Shown: positions 35,254 through 43,522 of the stretch, piece after piece
Layout of the letters: every line of letters begins with the position of its first letter
Position numbering within the stretch: position 1 is the first letter of the stretch
NCBI GenBank assembly: GCA_028278025.1
Contig: JANQFE010000072.1
Span: 1-64,000, forward strand
DNA length: 64,000 nucleotides
Direction of reading: 5' to 3'
Origin: Thermodesulfobacteriota bacterium
GTDB lineage: Bacteria; Desulfobacterota; WTBG01; CAIYCZ01; CAIRTM01
The notes under the pieces: generated by a model
Databases searched by the model: none
Told to the model about the DNA's origin: nothing
The model's input: only the letters and a program-made list of their open reading frames with translations
Made by a program: the position numbers and the translations under genes

Positions 35254-37022
35254 TATACCTGCTGTCGGTCGACCATACGCCTGAATGCACCCTGGCGGCT
35301 GCACAGCTCTTCATAGGTTCCTTCCTCAGCTACCTCACCGTCCTTTAGGCAGTAGATTCTGTCGGCATTGCGCACCGTAGAGAGGCGGTGGGTGACCAGT
35401 ATAATGGTTTTCTGGCCCTTGAATTCATCGATATTGCGCTGAATCTCCTTTTCGGTCTGGCTGTCAAGGGAGCTGGTCGCTTCATCAAATATTACTATTT
35501 TTGCATCCTTATACAGCTCCCGGGCAATGCCGATCCTCTGGCGCTGTCCGCCTGAGACGTTCAAGCCGCTTTCCCCCAGAAGAGCCTCATAACCTGATTC
35601 CAGGCCGTTGATGAAATCCTCAAGGTGGGCCTTTTTAGCAGCCGCCTTTACCGCGGCAAGCTGTTGCTCCGGCGAACCGCCTTTCCACAGGGTAATGTTA
35701 TTCAGGATGGAGTCCTGAAAGATGACACTCTCCTGGGTGATATATCCTACGCTTTTACGTATACGCTCGGGCTGTATTTCTGCGTAGGGGGTTTCGCCCA
35801 GCAAAAGGGAACCGCTGGTGGGCCTGAGCAGGTAAATGATTAGATTGACCAGGGTGGTTTTGCCGGCACCGGAGCCTCCCACGATGGCCACGGTTGAGTT
35901 GGGCTCGATAGTGATGTTTATATCGCGAAGAACCTCTGTGCCGTCCTGATAACTGAACCCCACATGATCGAGCCGGATAGGCCTGTTGAAGTCAACAGCT
36001 CTGGACTGTTTCAGCTGGAGTGCTTCTTCTGTGAACTGCTCCAGGTCCCTTTCCAGGTTCTGGAACACCTGAATGCTGCCCCAAGTTGCCAGGAGCTTTC
36101 TGAAACCGGTCTGCATGAATACAAAACGGTTCAGCGCATTGTAGAGCAGGTATAAAAAGAAGGACTGTTCGATAATGCTTTTGCTCTGCATTTCCACAGT
36201 GTAAAAGATAATTGCCGCCACGATAAGAATAACAAAAGGCTCAAGCCCCCGTGATGCTAAAGTGCCCAGTATTTTTTGCTTTACCTGCAGATTTCCCAGG
36301 GTCCAGCTTTTGGAGAAAATCTGGCGCAGTAGGCTGGGATGCTCAGCGGTTGCCTTCAGGTATTTGAAATTGTTCAGAGCCTGAATCAACAGCCGCTGGA
36401 GGCCGGCCGAGCAGGCCGAGTTTTCCGAGCTGACCTGCTTGGTGCGGGTGTTGATCCATCGCATAACCAGCAGGAACGGTATACCGACAACGCACAGCAG
36501 CAAGACCAGGGCCGGGTTGAATATGAGAGGGATTCCCAGGTACAGCAAAAAGAACAGGATCGCGTTAATCAGGTTTGCCAGTGATTCAAAGGATGAAACC
36601 GCAGCGGGCATCTCAACGACAAGGGCATTGTTGAGGTAGCCGGAGGATTTTTTCAGGGAGGCCTGGTAGTCAAGTTCAAATATCTTTTTTGTAAAACTGC
36701 AGCGCAGACGGGCCAGAAGGTAGGCTGAAACCTTTCCCACGTATATGTCCACCCACATGAGAAATCCCGAGCGGATGAAGAAAAACAGGACAAGCAGCAC
36801 CAGACAAGACAGCAGCGTGTACTCGAGGCCCACCGTGGCAAAGGCCTGTTTGAGCAGACGGGCCAGCTTACTGTCGCTGTCCTCTCCCTGGAGAATGGGC
36901 AGAAACAGGCTCAGGCCCAGGCCCTGAAAAAAGACGGCCGATCCCATGAACACAAAAAGAAGGAACAGCTTTCTGCCGATAATCCTGTAATGAAAGCGAA
37001 TGAGAAAAAGAAACGTCTTCAT
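35253..37022 (-). CDS. ABC exporter, MsbA type (fused TMD-NBD)
   Basis: The 589-residue half-transporter has six predicted membrane helices in residues about 1-320 (for example LFLLFVFMGSAVFFQGLGLSLFLP, SCLVLLVLFFFIRSGFLMW, ILFFLLYLGIPLIFNPALVLLL). A C-terminal ATPase follows, with Walker A VGGSGAGKTTLVNL near 387, the signature LNVSGGQRQRIGIAREL near 490, Walker B KIVIFDEATSSLD and the H-loop VTHRLSTV. It would act as a homodimer exporting a lipid-linked oligosaccharide or another amphiphile. No separate Wzx flippase or Wzy polymerase is recognised in the window, so this may be the flippase of the locus. Inference only. Confidence 0.93.
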   Translation of the reverse strand: MKTFLFLIRFHYRIIGRKLFLLFVFMGSAVFFQGLGLSLFLPILQGEDSDSKLARLLKQAFATVGLEYTLLSCLVLLVLFFFIRSGFLMWVDIYVGKVSAYLLARLRCSFTKKIFELDYQASLKKSSGYLNNALVVEMPAAVSSFESLANLINAILFFLLYLGIPLIFNPALVLLLCVVGIPFLLVMRWINTRTKQVSSENSACSAGLQRLLIQALNNFKYLKATAEHPSLLRQIFSKSWTLGNLQVKQKILGTLASRGLEPFVILIVAAIIFYTVEMQSKSIIEQSFFLYLLYNALNRFVFMQTGFRKLLATWGSIQVFQNLERDLEQFTEEALQLKQSRAVDFNRPIRLDHVGFSYQDGTEVLRDINITIEPNSTVAIVGGSGAGKTTLVNLIIYLLRPTSGSLLLGETPYAEIQPERIRKSVGYITQESVIFQDSILNNITLWKGGSPEQQLAAVKAAAKKAHLEDFINGLESGYEALLGESGLNVSGGQRQRIGIARELYKDAKIVIFDEATSSLDSQTEKEIQRNIDEFKGQKTIILVTHRLSTVRNADRIYCLKDGEVAEEGTYEELCSRQGAFRRMVDRQQV

Positions 37023-37041
37023 GTCAGATTATTTTCACTGA

Positions 37042-38955
37042 TTATGCTATGGCTGTGGGCATAGAAATAATACCGGCCAGCTTTTCCGCTGACTCTTCGG
37101 CGACGGCATTGATAAGACGCAGGCCGGCACGGCTGCAGGATCGGCTGTAATCACTTCTGAAAGCCCGGTCATCGTGAAGGCGCTGAATCCATTGACTGAC
37201 CACGGCGGGATCGCCGCTTGATAAAATACCCCCCTGGTCAACAGCAGTAAGCGGGCTGTAGTCGGGCAGCCAGTTTGAAAGAATTATTACTATGGGCCAA
37301 CCTGCCCGGGCAACATCGACTGCCGCGCCGGTACATCCCGCCAGCAGACAGGCCGGCCGGCGCTGCGAGAGTTCCTCCTCCAGGGATGTGCCCGGCGGGC
37401 TGATTTCAGCGGCGGCTTTTATTTTTTCAGGAAGCGCTGCAAGCCACTGTTGGGTACGTTTGTAACGGGATGGATGAGGCCGCAGTATCAGTGCGTAACC
37501 CAGGCAGGAGAGCCCCTGAAGCACCCACCTAAAAAGCGTTTCGGGCATGTGCAGATCACCCAGGGTCAGCACGGTGCGGGAGCACTGCTGCAGGTCTGCA
37601 TCCGGAATGCTTTTTATCTGACGGACAGCACCGATGATATGGATGTTTGTTTCAGGATATCCTGACTGCAAAAGCCATGCGGCAGGCTCACTGCCGTCAA
37701 CGCCGATTGCATGGGGGGCATAAACACTATGGGGCTGCGTGCTTGCCGCCATTGAACCGGCCGGGCTCATAATGCGCCACCGGTGTGCCCAGCCGCCGGA
37801 GCCGTGCTGAACGCCTACGGCCCTCGCCTGTTTTTGATGCGCGGCCCTGACCACTGCGCGTCCCTCTACCAGTTCAAAAAGCGGTACGGTTAAGGCCCTG
37901 GTCCCGGTTTCAATCAGCGCCCGCTGGGTGCATTGGGCAAGGTAGCGCGTGTTGGGCCAGTCAAGCAGTAAGGTGGCCCATATCTTTTCTCTAAAAAGAA
38001 AACCGATATCCGTTCCCTGCCACTGCAGTGCTCCTGGGGCACAAAGGCGCTTCCAGCCGGCAAGCCAGGCGAAGAGCCCCCTGGGGTAGAAGTAGCTTAT
38101 TAAAAGATCGGTAATACTGCCGAACTGTTCTACGGGCACACTGGGCAGGTCGGCCTGGTGCGCGGCCAGGGCTTTCCCATCGGCAACCGCTTCCCGGGCC
38201 GGTTTCAGGGTTAAAGCGTTTTTACGGGCCAGGGTTACAAGGTATGCGCCGGTTGTTGAGCGTGATGCGAGCCGCTCCGGCAGAAGTCCTGAGTAGCGGT
38301 ACGAAGCCGCTCCGCTGTTCTTTGACCAATTTGCAGGAAAGCGGGCATAAATAAGATGATCAGCCTGAACAGCGCTACGCACCTTTCGTGTTGCCAGGAA
38401 TGTCAAAACCTCTGTGCGGAGGTTTCGAAACCAGCAGCGCAGCAGAAACCAGAATGTTGATGCCGTACTCCGGGGTTTATCTGTTGCAGCGCTGCCGAAC
38501 GGAACGGCCCTGGTGCTGCATGCCCGTGAAAGCAGCCCACAGAGTGAGGAGCCTGCTATGGCGATACATGAGCTCCAGGTCCCTGTATCGAGCATTGCCC
38601 GGCATGCTGAAAAGCGGATCAGGGCAAACCAGGGTACGGTTGCAAAGTTCGGTTCAGAGATTCGCGAAAGCCACAAGTCCGGCAGAGTATTGAACGTCTC
38701 TTTCAGCTTTGCCAGAAGGTTTTCCATGAAGGCTGCCGAAGACATCATTTCACGCTGGAGAAGCGGGCCCGCTGCAGTTACCTTTACCTGAATGTCCCGT
38801 TTCGTCAGGCTGCGTACAGCACTTTCAGAAGGGGCATCGGCCATCCACAGCAGTTCCGCATCCTGAAAAGGCGGAACCGCGGCAAACAGAGGTTCCCAGT
38901 CAGGTTCAGTCACAGAGCTGTTCGGACTTTCAACTATTATCAGGCATCTGCTCAT
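37042..38955 (-). CDS. Surface-carbohydrate biosynthesis protein, GT-B-like (resembles TIGR04326 family)
   Basis: The 637-residue protein starts best at ATG 38955, which overlaps the upstream LicD stop (ATGA); an extension to 39012 is not needed. It has no clear conventional transferase motif in the N-terminal half. The C-terminal half shows VGVQHGSGGWAHRW, YAPHAIGVDG, ALILRPHPSRYK and a GCTGAAVDVARAGWPIVII segment. These recall GT-B proteins of surface-carbohydrate clusters, such as the LIC13510/TIGR04326 group and capsule phosphotransferase-like proteins. The chemistry is unknown. It sits between licD-like and ABC exporter genes, consistent with assembly or modification of the exported glycan. 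Confidence 0.6.
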   Translation of the reverse strand: MSRCLIIVESPNSSVTEPDWEPLFAAVPPFQDAELLWMADAPSESAVRSLTKRDIQVKVTAAGPLLQREMMSSAAFMENLLAKLKETFNTLPDLWLSRISEPNFATVPWFALIRFSACRAMLDTGTWSSCIAIAGSSLCGLLSRACSTRAVPFGSAATDKPRSTASTFWFLLRCWFRNLRTEVLTFLATRKVRSAVQADHLIYARFPANWSKNSGAASYRYSGLLPERLASRSTTGAYLVTLARKNALTLKPAREAVADGKALAAHQADLPSVPVEQFGSITDLLISYFYPRGLFAWLAGWKRLCAPGALQWQGTDIGFLFREKIWATLLLDWPNTRYLAQCTQRALIETGTRALTVPLFELVEGRAVVRAAHQKQARAVGVQHGSGGWAHRWRIMSPAGSMAASTQPHSVYAPHAIGVDGSEPAAWLLQSGYPETNIHIIGAVRQIKSIPDADLQQCSRTVLTLGDLHMPETLFRWVLQGLSCLGYALILRPHPSRYKRTQQWLAALPEKIKAAAEISPPGTSLEEELSQRRPACLLAGCTGAAVDVARAGWPIVIILSNWLPDYSPLTAVDQGGILSSGDPAVVSQWIQRLHDDRAFRSDYSRSCSRAGLRLINAVAEESAEKLAGIISMPTAIA

Positions 38956-39719
38956 GGTTCCAGACGTTTGCGGTGACGGGAGTACCAGTTGACGGGCCCT
39001 GCCTCCAGACACGGCGCTATGGTGCGAGAGGGCTGGTATCTGTTCCAGTCCGGCTTAGGCTGACGCCAGTCTTCTCCGTACATAAGCGTCAGGTACGCTT
39101 CAGGCTGCGAAGGTACGGGCACCTGTATGTCGTAAAGCTCTGTGCGTTCCAACCCGGAAAAGTGTGCCGCTGGCACTATGTGCTGCTCACACAGAGAACC
39201 GCTACAGTAGAGCCGGAACAGGAGGCGGTTCAGCCTGTGGGGGCCGGCCAGATAGGGTTGTGCAGCCAGACGCTTGTCGAAAAACCGGTCCAGCTGTATG
39301 AATCGTGAGATATACTTCTGGCGCAGTGCGGCGAACGCCCCCCGGGGCCGCTCAAGCCAGCGAAGCCGGGCCTCGTCCCTGAAACGCTTCCACAGGTAAA
39401 TATCCACATGCTCCAGACTGCTTCCCCGGGTAACCTCCTCGGGCAGGCGAACCTGCACCAGACTTTGCGCGAAGGGGCAGGATTTCTGAACCCGGACTTT
39501 GTAGCCCCTGCCTTCCAGTTGAAAGATTCGCTCAAACAATACGGCGCTGTCCCGGGCCCAGATGCCGAAATCCAGGTCGGTGTCCCAGGGAAAGATCCGT
39601 TTTTCGCGAATGGCGCCCAGCAGTGTACCGCTGTCTATCCAGTAGGCAACACCCAGGCTGTTCAAGAAGCCGGCGAATTCTCGAAAAAGCCCTATGATGA
39701 TATTTTCCTGAGAAGACAT
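38952..39719 (-). CDS. LicD family phosphotransferase
   Basis: The 255-residue protein is a LicD-type enzyme. It carries the nucleotidyltransferase-fold signature in residues about 24-53: VAYWIDSGTLLGAIREKRI followed by PWDTDLDFGIW, including the acidic D-x-D pair. LicD proteins transfer phosphocholine from CDP-choline onto a cell-surface glycan; related members use other CDP-activated small alcohols or act on phosphoribitol. In this window no choline uptake or LicA kinase is present. Upstream lie a SerK-like putative kinase and two LicC-like nucleotidyltransferases, so the headgroup may be something else. It starts 3 bases after the stop of the methyltransferase gene and overlaps the next gene by four bases, so it is in the same operon. 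Confidence 0.86.
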   Translation of the reverse strand: MSSQENIIIGLFREFAGFLNSLGVAYWIDSGTLLGAIREKRIFPWDTDLDFGIWARDSAVLFERIFQLEGRGYKVRVQKSCPFAQSLVQVRLPEEVTRGSSLEHVDIYLWKRFRDEARLRWLERPRGAFAALRQKYISRFIQLDRFFDKRLAAQPYLAGPHRLNRLLFRLYCSGSLCEQHIVPAAHFSGLERTELYDIQVPVPSQPEAYLTLMYGEDWRQPKPDWNRYQPSRTIAPCLEAGPVNWYSRHRKRLEP

Positions 39720-39722
39720 GCG

Positions 39723-40418
39723 TTAACGTTTAAACAGGTACATGCGCAGCCGGGTTTCAGGATACTTGTTTAGCTCACAGTCGCCGGGGAACATATCCCC
39801 GTCGCTGAGCAGGCTAAAGCCGATATTTCTGAACATCTCTATGTACTCTTCCCTGGTGCGGTACATGGCGCTGTAATAGGTTTTCAGAGCCGGGGAGTAT
39901 TTATCGTTAATCTCAAAGCGTCCCTGCAGCCCTGTGCTGTCGCGAAGCAGCAGGATAGTACCGTCCCGGGAATAGGCAGGAATGTTTGCACAAAGCTCCG
40001 CGCACTCATCATCGCTCAGGTAGAGCAGCAGTCCGGAAATAAATATGAAATCGAATGTAATATCGCTGCGGAACGTCTGAGCCAGGCTGTGAATGAAGGT
40101 GACGTTTTTAATACCCTTTTCCTGCAGCTGCTGCCGGCCGATATCTATCAGGGAGGTTAAATATTCAACGGCGTATACCTGCCCGACCTGCTGGGCAAAC
40201 TGAGCACTCCATATTCCGGTACCGGCTCCCAGGTCAAGGACCTTCATATGTTTGGTAAGAGCAATACTGCTGAAAATACGTTCCCGCTCCAAACGCAGTT
40301 TCAGCTTCAGAAGCTCTTCATTGTCTTCCAGGTTGGTTATGCTCTCCAGGGGCAGCTCGCCATATCGTTTAGCCCGGGACTCCCAGAACGGTTTAACCCT
40401 TTGTGAATCAACCGGCAT
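39723..40418 (-). CDS. Class I SAM-dependent methyltransferase
   Basis: The 231-residue protein starts at ATG 40418, with GGGAGG five bases before it and an 11-base overlap with the DUF711 gene. The Rossmann core is visible as KVLDLGAGTGIWSAQFAQQVG (motif I), FDFIFISGLLLYLSDDE and GTILLLRDS. It lies between DUF711 and licD-like genes, in the putative phosphodiester-decoration module, so it may methylate the transferred headgroup or the sugar that carries it. N-methylation of an amino group would resemble the route to choline, but no evidence shows which atom is methylated. Confidence 0.85.
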   Translation of the reverse strand: MPVDSQRVKPFWESRAKRYGELPLESITNLEDNEELLKLKLRLERERIFSSIALTKHMKVLDLGAGTGIWSAQFAQQVGQVYAVEYLTSLIDIGRQQLQEKGIKNVTFIHSLAQTFRSDITFDFIFISGLLLYLSDDECAELCANIPAYSRDGTILLLRDSTGLQGRFEINDKYSPALKTYYSAMYRTREEYIEMFRNIGFSLLSDGDMFPGDCELNKYPETRLRMYLFKR

Positions 40419-41667
40419 GATGGCCTCCCGAGCCCCGCGGTGAAAGGTATCCCAGAGGCTTGGGTTCATCAAAAAGGGTATGCAGGCAGCCCTTGTTTCT
40501 AATGCCTTTTACACGGGAGTTTATAAGAAAATCATAATTGAAATCCGTAAAGTCATTCTCGTTTTTACCCGGAATAGGCAGAACGCGAACCCCCAGGGGC
40601 TTGCGGAGAGTGCTTGACATAGCAGCTATATCTAGCAGTATGGAAGCTATCTCCTCTTCAAACACGTTGCCGGGTACCGGAACCATATCGATGCCGCAGC
40701 CGCAGACCGAGGCAAAAGAGAGCAGGGAGTCGATGGAAAACTCCTTGTAATTGCTGTTAATGCCCAGACGGGTGTCCTCGAGCAGCGAGTACATCACCCC
40801 GTTAAATCCGGCAGGCCTGATCCCGCTCTGTGCGATCAGGGCGCGCAGGATATCCGTAAGGTACGAGGTGATAAACAACGTCCCCGCACACCCGAAGGCA
40901 TCGACACCAAGCTCTTCAACGATGGCTGCTACGCTGTTGGCCTCATCAGGATAGGGCGCAAGGGATATGTCGATTCCATGATAGGTCATACCCGTAGCGG
41001 CTTCCACGGCAAGGGCTGCTTCATGGACCTGCTGCAGCTCGGGGGTCAGGTGTTGGATAATTCGGGAGCGCTTTGCATCGAGGCCACTGCCCCGGTTTTG
41101 GCGGATTATATCCATGCAGGGCCGGGCAAGTTCCAGGGCGATGGCGAATCCGCGGCTGTCCGCCTGGTAGGAAAAGGGAAAATAGGGCGTGTTGGGGCTG
41201 CCGTTACATGAAGCGCCCACCCTGAAATTGTCATAGCCGTTATTGCTCAGGCGGGATACAAGCTTGATGAGTTTGCCTGCGGCATGGGCGCCGTTAATGC
41301 TGATGGTACCGTCTTGGGCGACAATATAGTTGATGAAGGCGTTCTTGTATCGTTTTACAATGTCAAGGGCCACATCGTTAACCTCCCGCAGGTCCATGGC
41401 GCCGGGAGCGTTCAGTGGAACACAGAACCAGCGGATATCCGTCTCCTGACATTGCCGGGAGACGAATTTGACCACCGGGGCAATATCGTCTCTGTGCAGA
41501 TCGCCTGCCAGCGTTATGGGGGAGAGGCACAGGCGCTTCGTCCGCAGCATGCAGCCGGCAGTTGTGTAGCTGCGGGTTGCAACCTCGAAAAATTTTTCCA
41601 GATCTGAAAACTCTTTTTTGTTAATTGATTCCCAGTCCAGGAATGCCGTGATTGTTCTAATATTCAT
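40408..41667 (-). CDS. DUF711 (UPF0210) family protein
   Basis: The 419-residue protein starts at ATG 41667 with AGGAG 4 bases before it. It matches the UPF0210/DUF711 family: MNIRTITAFLDWESI at the N-terminus, FCVPLNAPGA, ISINGAHAAGKLIKLVSRLS, YHGIDISLAPYPDEANSVAAIVEELG, GIDMVPVPGNVFEEEIASILLDIAAMS and RVLPIPGKNENDF. Family members have a pyruvate-formate-lyase-like fold according to family descriptions, but no reaction is established; in streptococci one sits beside an ACT-domain gene. Here it is unusual in lying inside a glycan operon between a LicC-like nucleotidyltransferase and a methyltransferase. Its job in the module is unknown. Confidence 0.85.
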   Translation of the reverse strand: MNIRTITAFLDWESINKKEFSDLEKFFEVATRSYTTAGCMLRTKRLCLSPITLAGDLHRDDIAPVVKFVSRQCQETDIRWFCVPLNAPGAMDLREVNDVALDIVKRYKNAFINYIVAQDGTISINGAHAAGKLIKLVSRLSNNGYDNFRVGASCNGSPNTPYFPFSYQADSRGFAIALELARPCMDIIRQNRGSGLDAKRSRIIQHLTPELQQVHEAALAVEAATGMTYHGIDISLAPYPDEANSVAAIVEELGVDAFGCAGTLFITSYLTDILRALIAQSGIRPAGFNGVMYSLLEDTRLGINSNYKEFSIDSLLSFASVCGCGIDMVPVPGNVFEEEIASILLDIAAMSSTLRKPLGVRVLPIPGKNENDFTDFNYDFLINSRVKGIRNKGCLHTLFDEPKPLGYLSPRGSGGHHAG

Positions 41668-41674
41668 CTTTCTC

Positions 41675-42334
41675 CTAGCCCCGGTTGATCTGTTCAAGCA
41701 GCCTGATGTAGTCCATGGGTGTGTTTATCTCATCGAAGCGCAGCCCCTGCCTGTCCACCGCATATATGGGCTCCATGTCAAGGGGCAGGTTCTGGCCTAC
41801 AAAGAGGTTGCTGTGCTCGAGGCAGCACTGCTTCCACAGCTTTATGATAACCGGGTCGCTAACCTTGAATATCCCCATTGATTCAGGATCGGTTTTTGAG
41901 CGTGATTCCCCCTGGTATATTTCCGTTACTCTGCCTCTGTCCTCAACCATACAGTTGAGAGCGTTAAGGGTGCGGTTCTCCGTGTTGTCGGTAAGCATGG
42001 CATTGGGCCCCGCAGCATCCATGATACGGATTATCTCGGGATCAAAGATCAGGTCGCTTGAAACCACATAGCAGGGGGTGCCGTCAAGTGCTATGCCGAG
42101 ACTGTAGCTGTTGTTGGTGACCTTCCAGTCCTCATTATACACATAATGAAGCCGGGGATAGCGGTGCATGATCTCAATGGCCCGGTACCCCACCACAAGG
42201 GTTATCTGCCTATCTCTGAACGTCTCCAGGTACCGGTCTATAATGCGCTGGCCGGTTTCAGGATCGCGGATCAGTATTTTAGGAAAGCCGCCCAGCTCGT
42301 ATCCCTGACCGGCAGCCAGTATTATGACTCTCAT
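41675..42334 (-). CDS. LicC/PntC-like nucleotidyltransferase 2
   Basis: The 219-residue protein begins at ATG 42334 with GGAG before it, 10 bases after the SerK-like gene. It is a small NTP-transferase: MRVIILAAGQGYELGGFPK at the nucleotide-binding loop, VVGYR, and the TNNSYSL motif at residues 73-79. That motif resembles TN-x2-xSL in LicC (CTP:phosphocholine) and PntC (phosphonate) cytidylyltransferases, where it helps bind the aminoalkyl phosphate. A DSD-like acidic pair is at SSDLIFDPE. The most likely activity is transfer of CMP to a phosphorylated small molecule. Two such enzymes are in this operon, so two headgroups or two steps are possible. Confidence 0.72.
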   Translation of the reverse strand: MRVIILAAGQGYELGGFPKILIRDPETGQRIIDRYLETFRDRQITLVVGYRAIEIMHRYPRLHYVYNEDWKVTNNSYSLGIALDGTPCYVVSSDLIFDPEIIRIMDAAGPNAMLTDNTENRTLNALNCMVEDRGRVTEIYQGESRSKTDPESMGIFKVSDPVIIKLWKQCCLEHSNLFVGQNLPLDMEPIYAVDRQGLRFDEINTPMDYIRLLEQINRG

Positions 42335-42344
42335 AGTTTCTCCC

Positions 42345-42758
42345 CTATTCTTGTATGTTCCCCTTGAGTTCATCCAGTCTGAACCCGCACCTGGTGATAT
42401 CCCGGGGGAAACGGTGTTTTGCCGTTTTGTATGGATAGATATCGCCGGCAAGGGCCTTCTGGATTACCAGCCGGCGGGATACTTCGTGGGTTTTACGCAG
42501 GCTCCATACGTCAACCTCTGCATAGTCAAAAAGCTCACAGGGAACAACCGCGCAGCACAGCTCCCGGGCAACCTCAAAGCGGTGCATACCGTCAAGCACT
42601 AGAAAGTGGTTTTTCTCAATACAGATCGGTTTTGACCAGATGCCCTCTTCTAGTATCTTGTCCTTAAGCCACTTAACACGCTTCTTGCTGTGGCCTTCAA
42701 TGGGCCGCAGCAGCTCGATTCTGATAAGCTCCATGCTGTTTGTTCCCTGTTCACTCAT
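42345..42758 (-). CDS. ParB-fold, SerK-like putative kinase
   Basis: The 137-residue protein has a ParB N-terminal-like domain (IRIELLRPIEGHSKKRVKWL, DGMHRFEVARELCCAVVPC at 56-74) and a C-terminal block YPYKTAKHRFPRD. These features match the free-serine kinases SerK (archaeal) and SbnI (staphylococcal), which use ParB fold to phosphorylate L-serine to O-phosphoserine. Glu21 in the EGH turn occupies the place where these kinases carry a catalytic Glu (inference). It is not a chromosome-partition ParB, as the HTH and C-terminal domains are absent. Start codon overlaps the upstream nucleotidyltransferase stop (ATGA), tying it tightly to the cytidylyltransferases. Confidence 0.62.
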   Translation of the reverse strand: MSEQGTNSMELIRIELLRPIEGHSKKRVKWLKDKILEEGIWSKPICIEKNHFLVLDGMHRFEVARELCCAVVPCELFDYAEVDVWSLRKTHEVSRRLVIQKALAGDIYPYKTAKHRFPRDITRCGFRLDELKGNIQE

Positions 42759-43495
42759 ATCGTTTGAGATTCTCGCGCCTGAATGTCCATCACCGCGTCA
42801 TGATATTCCTCGGGTGTGTTGAAAGCAACGACACTGTCGGTACCAAGATCATGTTCATAGCAGGGCAGCCGAGCGATATTGTCAATCCACGGGATAAGGT
42901 AGTACTGCTTTATGGTCTGGGAGCAGGCCTCGTGCAGAAGCGCTGTGAACAGCGGGGCCTGTTCTTGGCCCACCAGCAGCAGGTTTGCCAGCTTTTTGTG
43001 GCCTGCAAGGGTTTCACAGTATTCAGGCACGATTTGGATTTCAGAAATCACGCCCTGCTTATCCGCTTTGAGAATGCCGCCTACCTGGTGAGGCTGGAAA
43101 TAGCCCCGGGTATACCATATGGAGCGCCGGGCATGTTGGTGCTCCTGAAAAACAGTGAAGCACCTGCTATCAAAAATCGTATCAGCTTCTATGACAAGAA
43201 AGGGATCCGTCCTGTCCCCCAGGGCCATTGTCAGGGAAAGGATGTTGGTGTCTTGGCGAAAGCGGTCATTCTCCACAATTCTCACTTCCCGGCCGGCAGA
43301 CCGTCTGACTTCTTCAGTAACCAGTTCGCTGCGGTAGCCCACCACGATGCTGAGGTCATGAAACCCCGCGTGGTCGAGCTGGGAGAACAGTCTTGCTAGG
43401 ATAGTTGTGTCGCCTATTTTTAGAAGGCTTTTGGGAACATCGGACAGGTGCTTCATGCGTTTGCCGGCTCCCGCGGCCAGAATTATTACATGCAC
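42755..43495 (-). CDS. LicC/PntC-like nucleotidyltransferase 1
   Basis: The 246-residue protein is an NTP-transferase with the signature loop MHVIILAAGAGKRMKHLSDVPK and SLLKIGDTTILARLFSQL, then VVGYRSELV and the motif TNILSL at 83-88. This last motif, after an aromatic/basic stretch, is typical of LicC-type cytidylyltransferases for phosphorylated amino alcohols. FLVIEADTIFD supplies the metal-binding acidic residues. It is longer than the second copy by 27 residues, and the two share the general layout but not close identity. It follows the aminotransferase gene by 27 bases and overlaps the SerK-like gene. Confidence 0.75.
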   Translation of the reverse strand: MHVIILAAGAGKRMKHLSDVPKSLLKIGDTTILARLFSQLDHAGFHDLSIVVGYRSELVTEEVRRSAGREVRIVENDRFRQDTNILSLTMALGDRTDPFLVIEADTIFDSRCFTVFQEHQHARRSIWYTRGYFQPHQVGGILKADKQGVISEIQIVPEYCETLAGHKKLANLLLVGQEQAPLFTALLHEACSQTIKQYYLIPWIDNIARLPCYEHDLGTDSVVAFNTPEEYHDAVMDIQARESQTI

Positions 43496-43522
43496 CGCAT
43501 GTCTTCTTTCTTTCAGAAGTGT

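Noticed and set aside
42345..42758. Chromosome-partition ParB or a ParB-type nuclease
   Set aside because: The protein lacks the DNA-binding HTH and C-terminal domains, no parA is adjacent, and its motifs (DGMHR, late K-T-x-K-H block) and operon place fit SerK-like kinases better.
42740..43399. 219-codon plus-strand frame opposite the LicC-like gene
   Set aside because: Its sequence is a mirror of the nucleotidyltransferase frame, with no motif; codon use favours the minus-strand gene.
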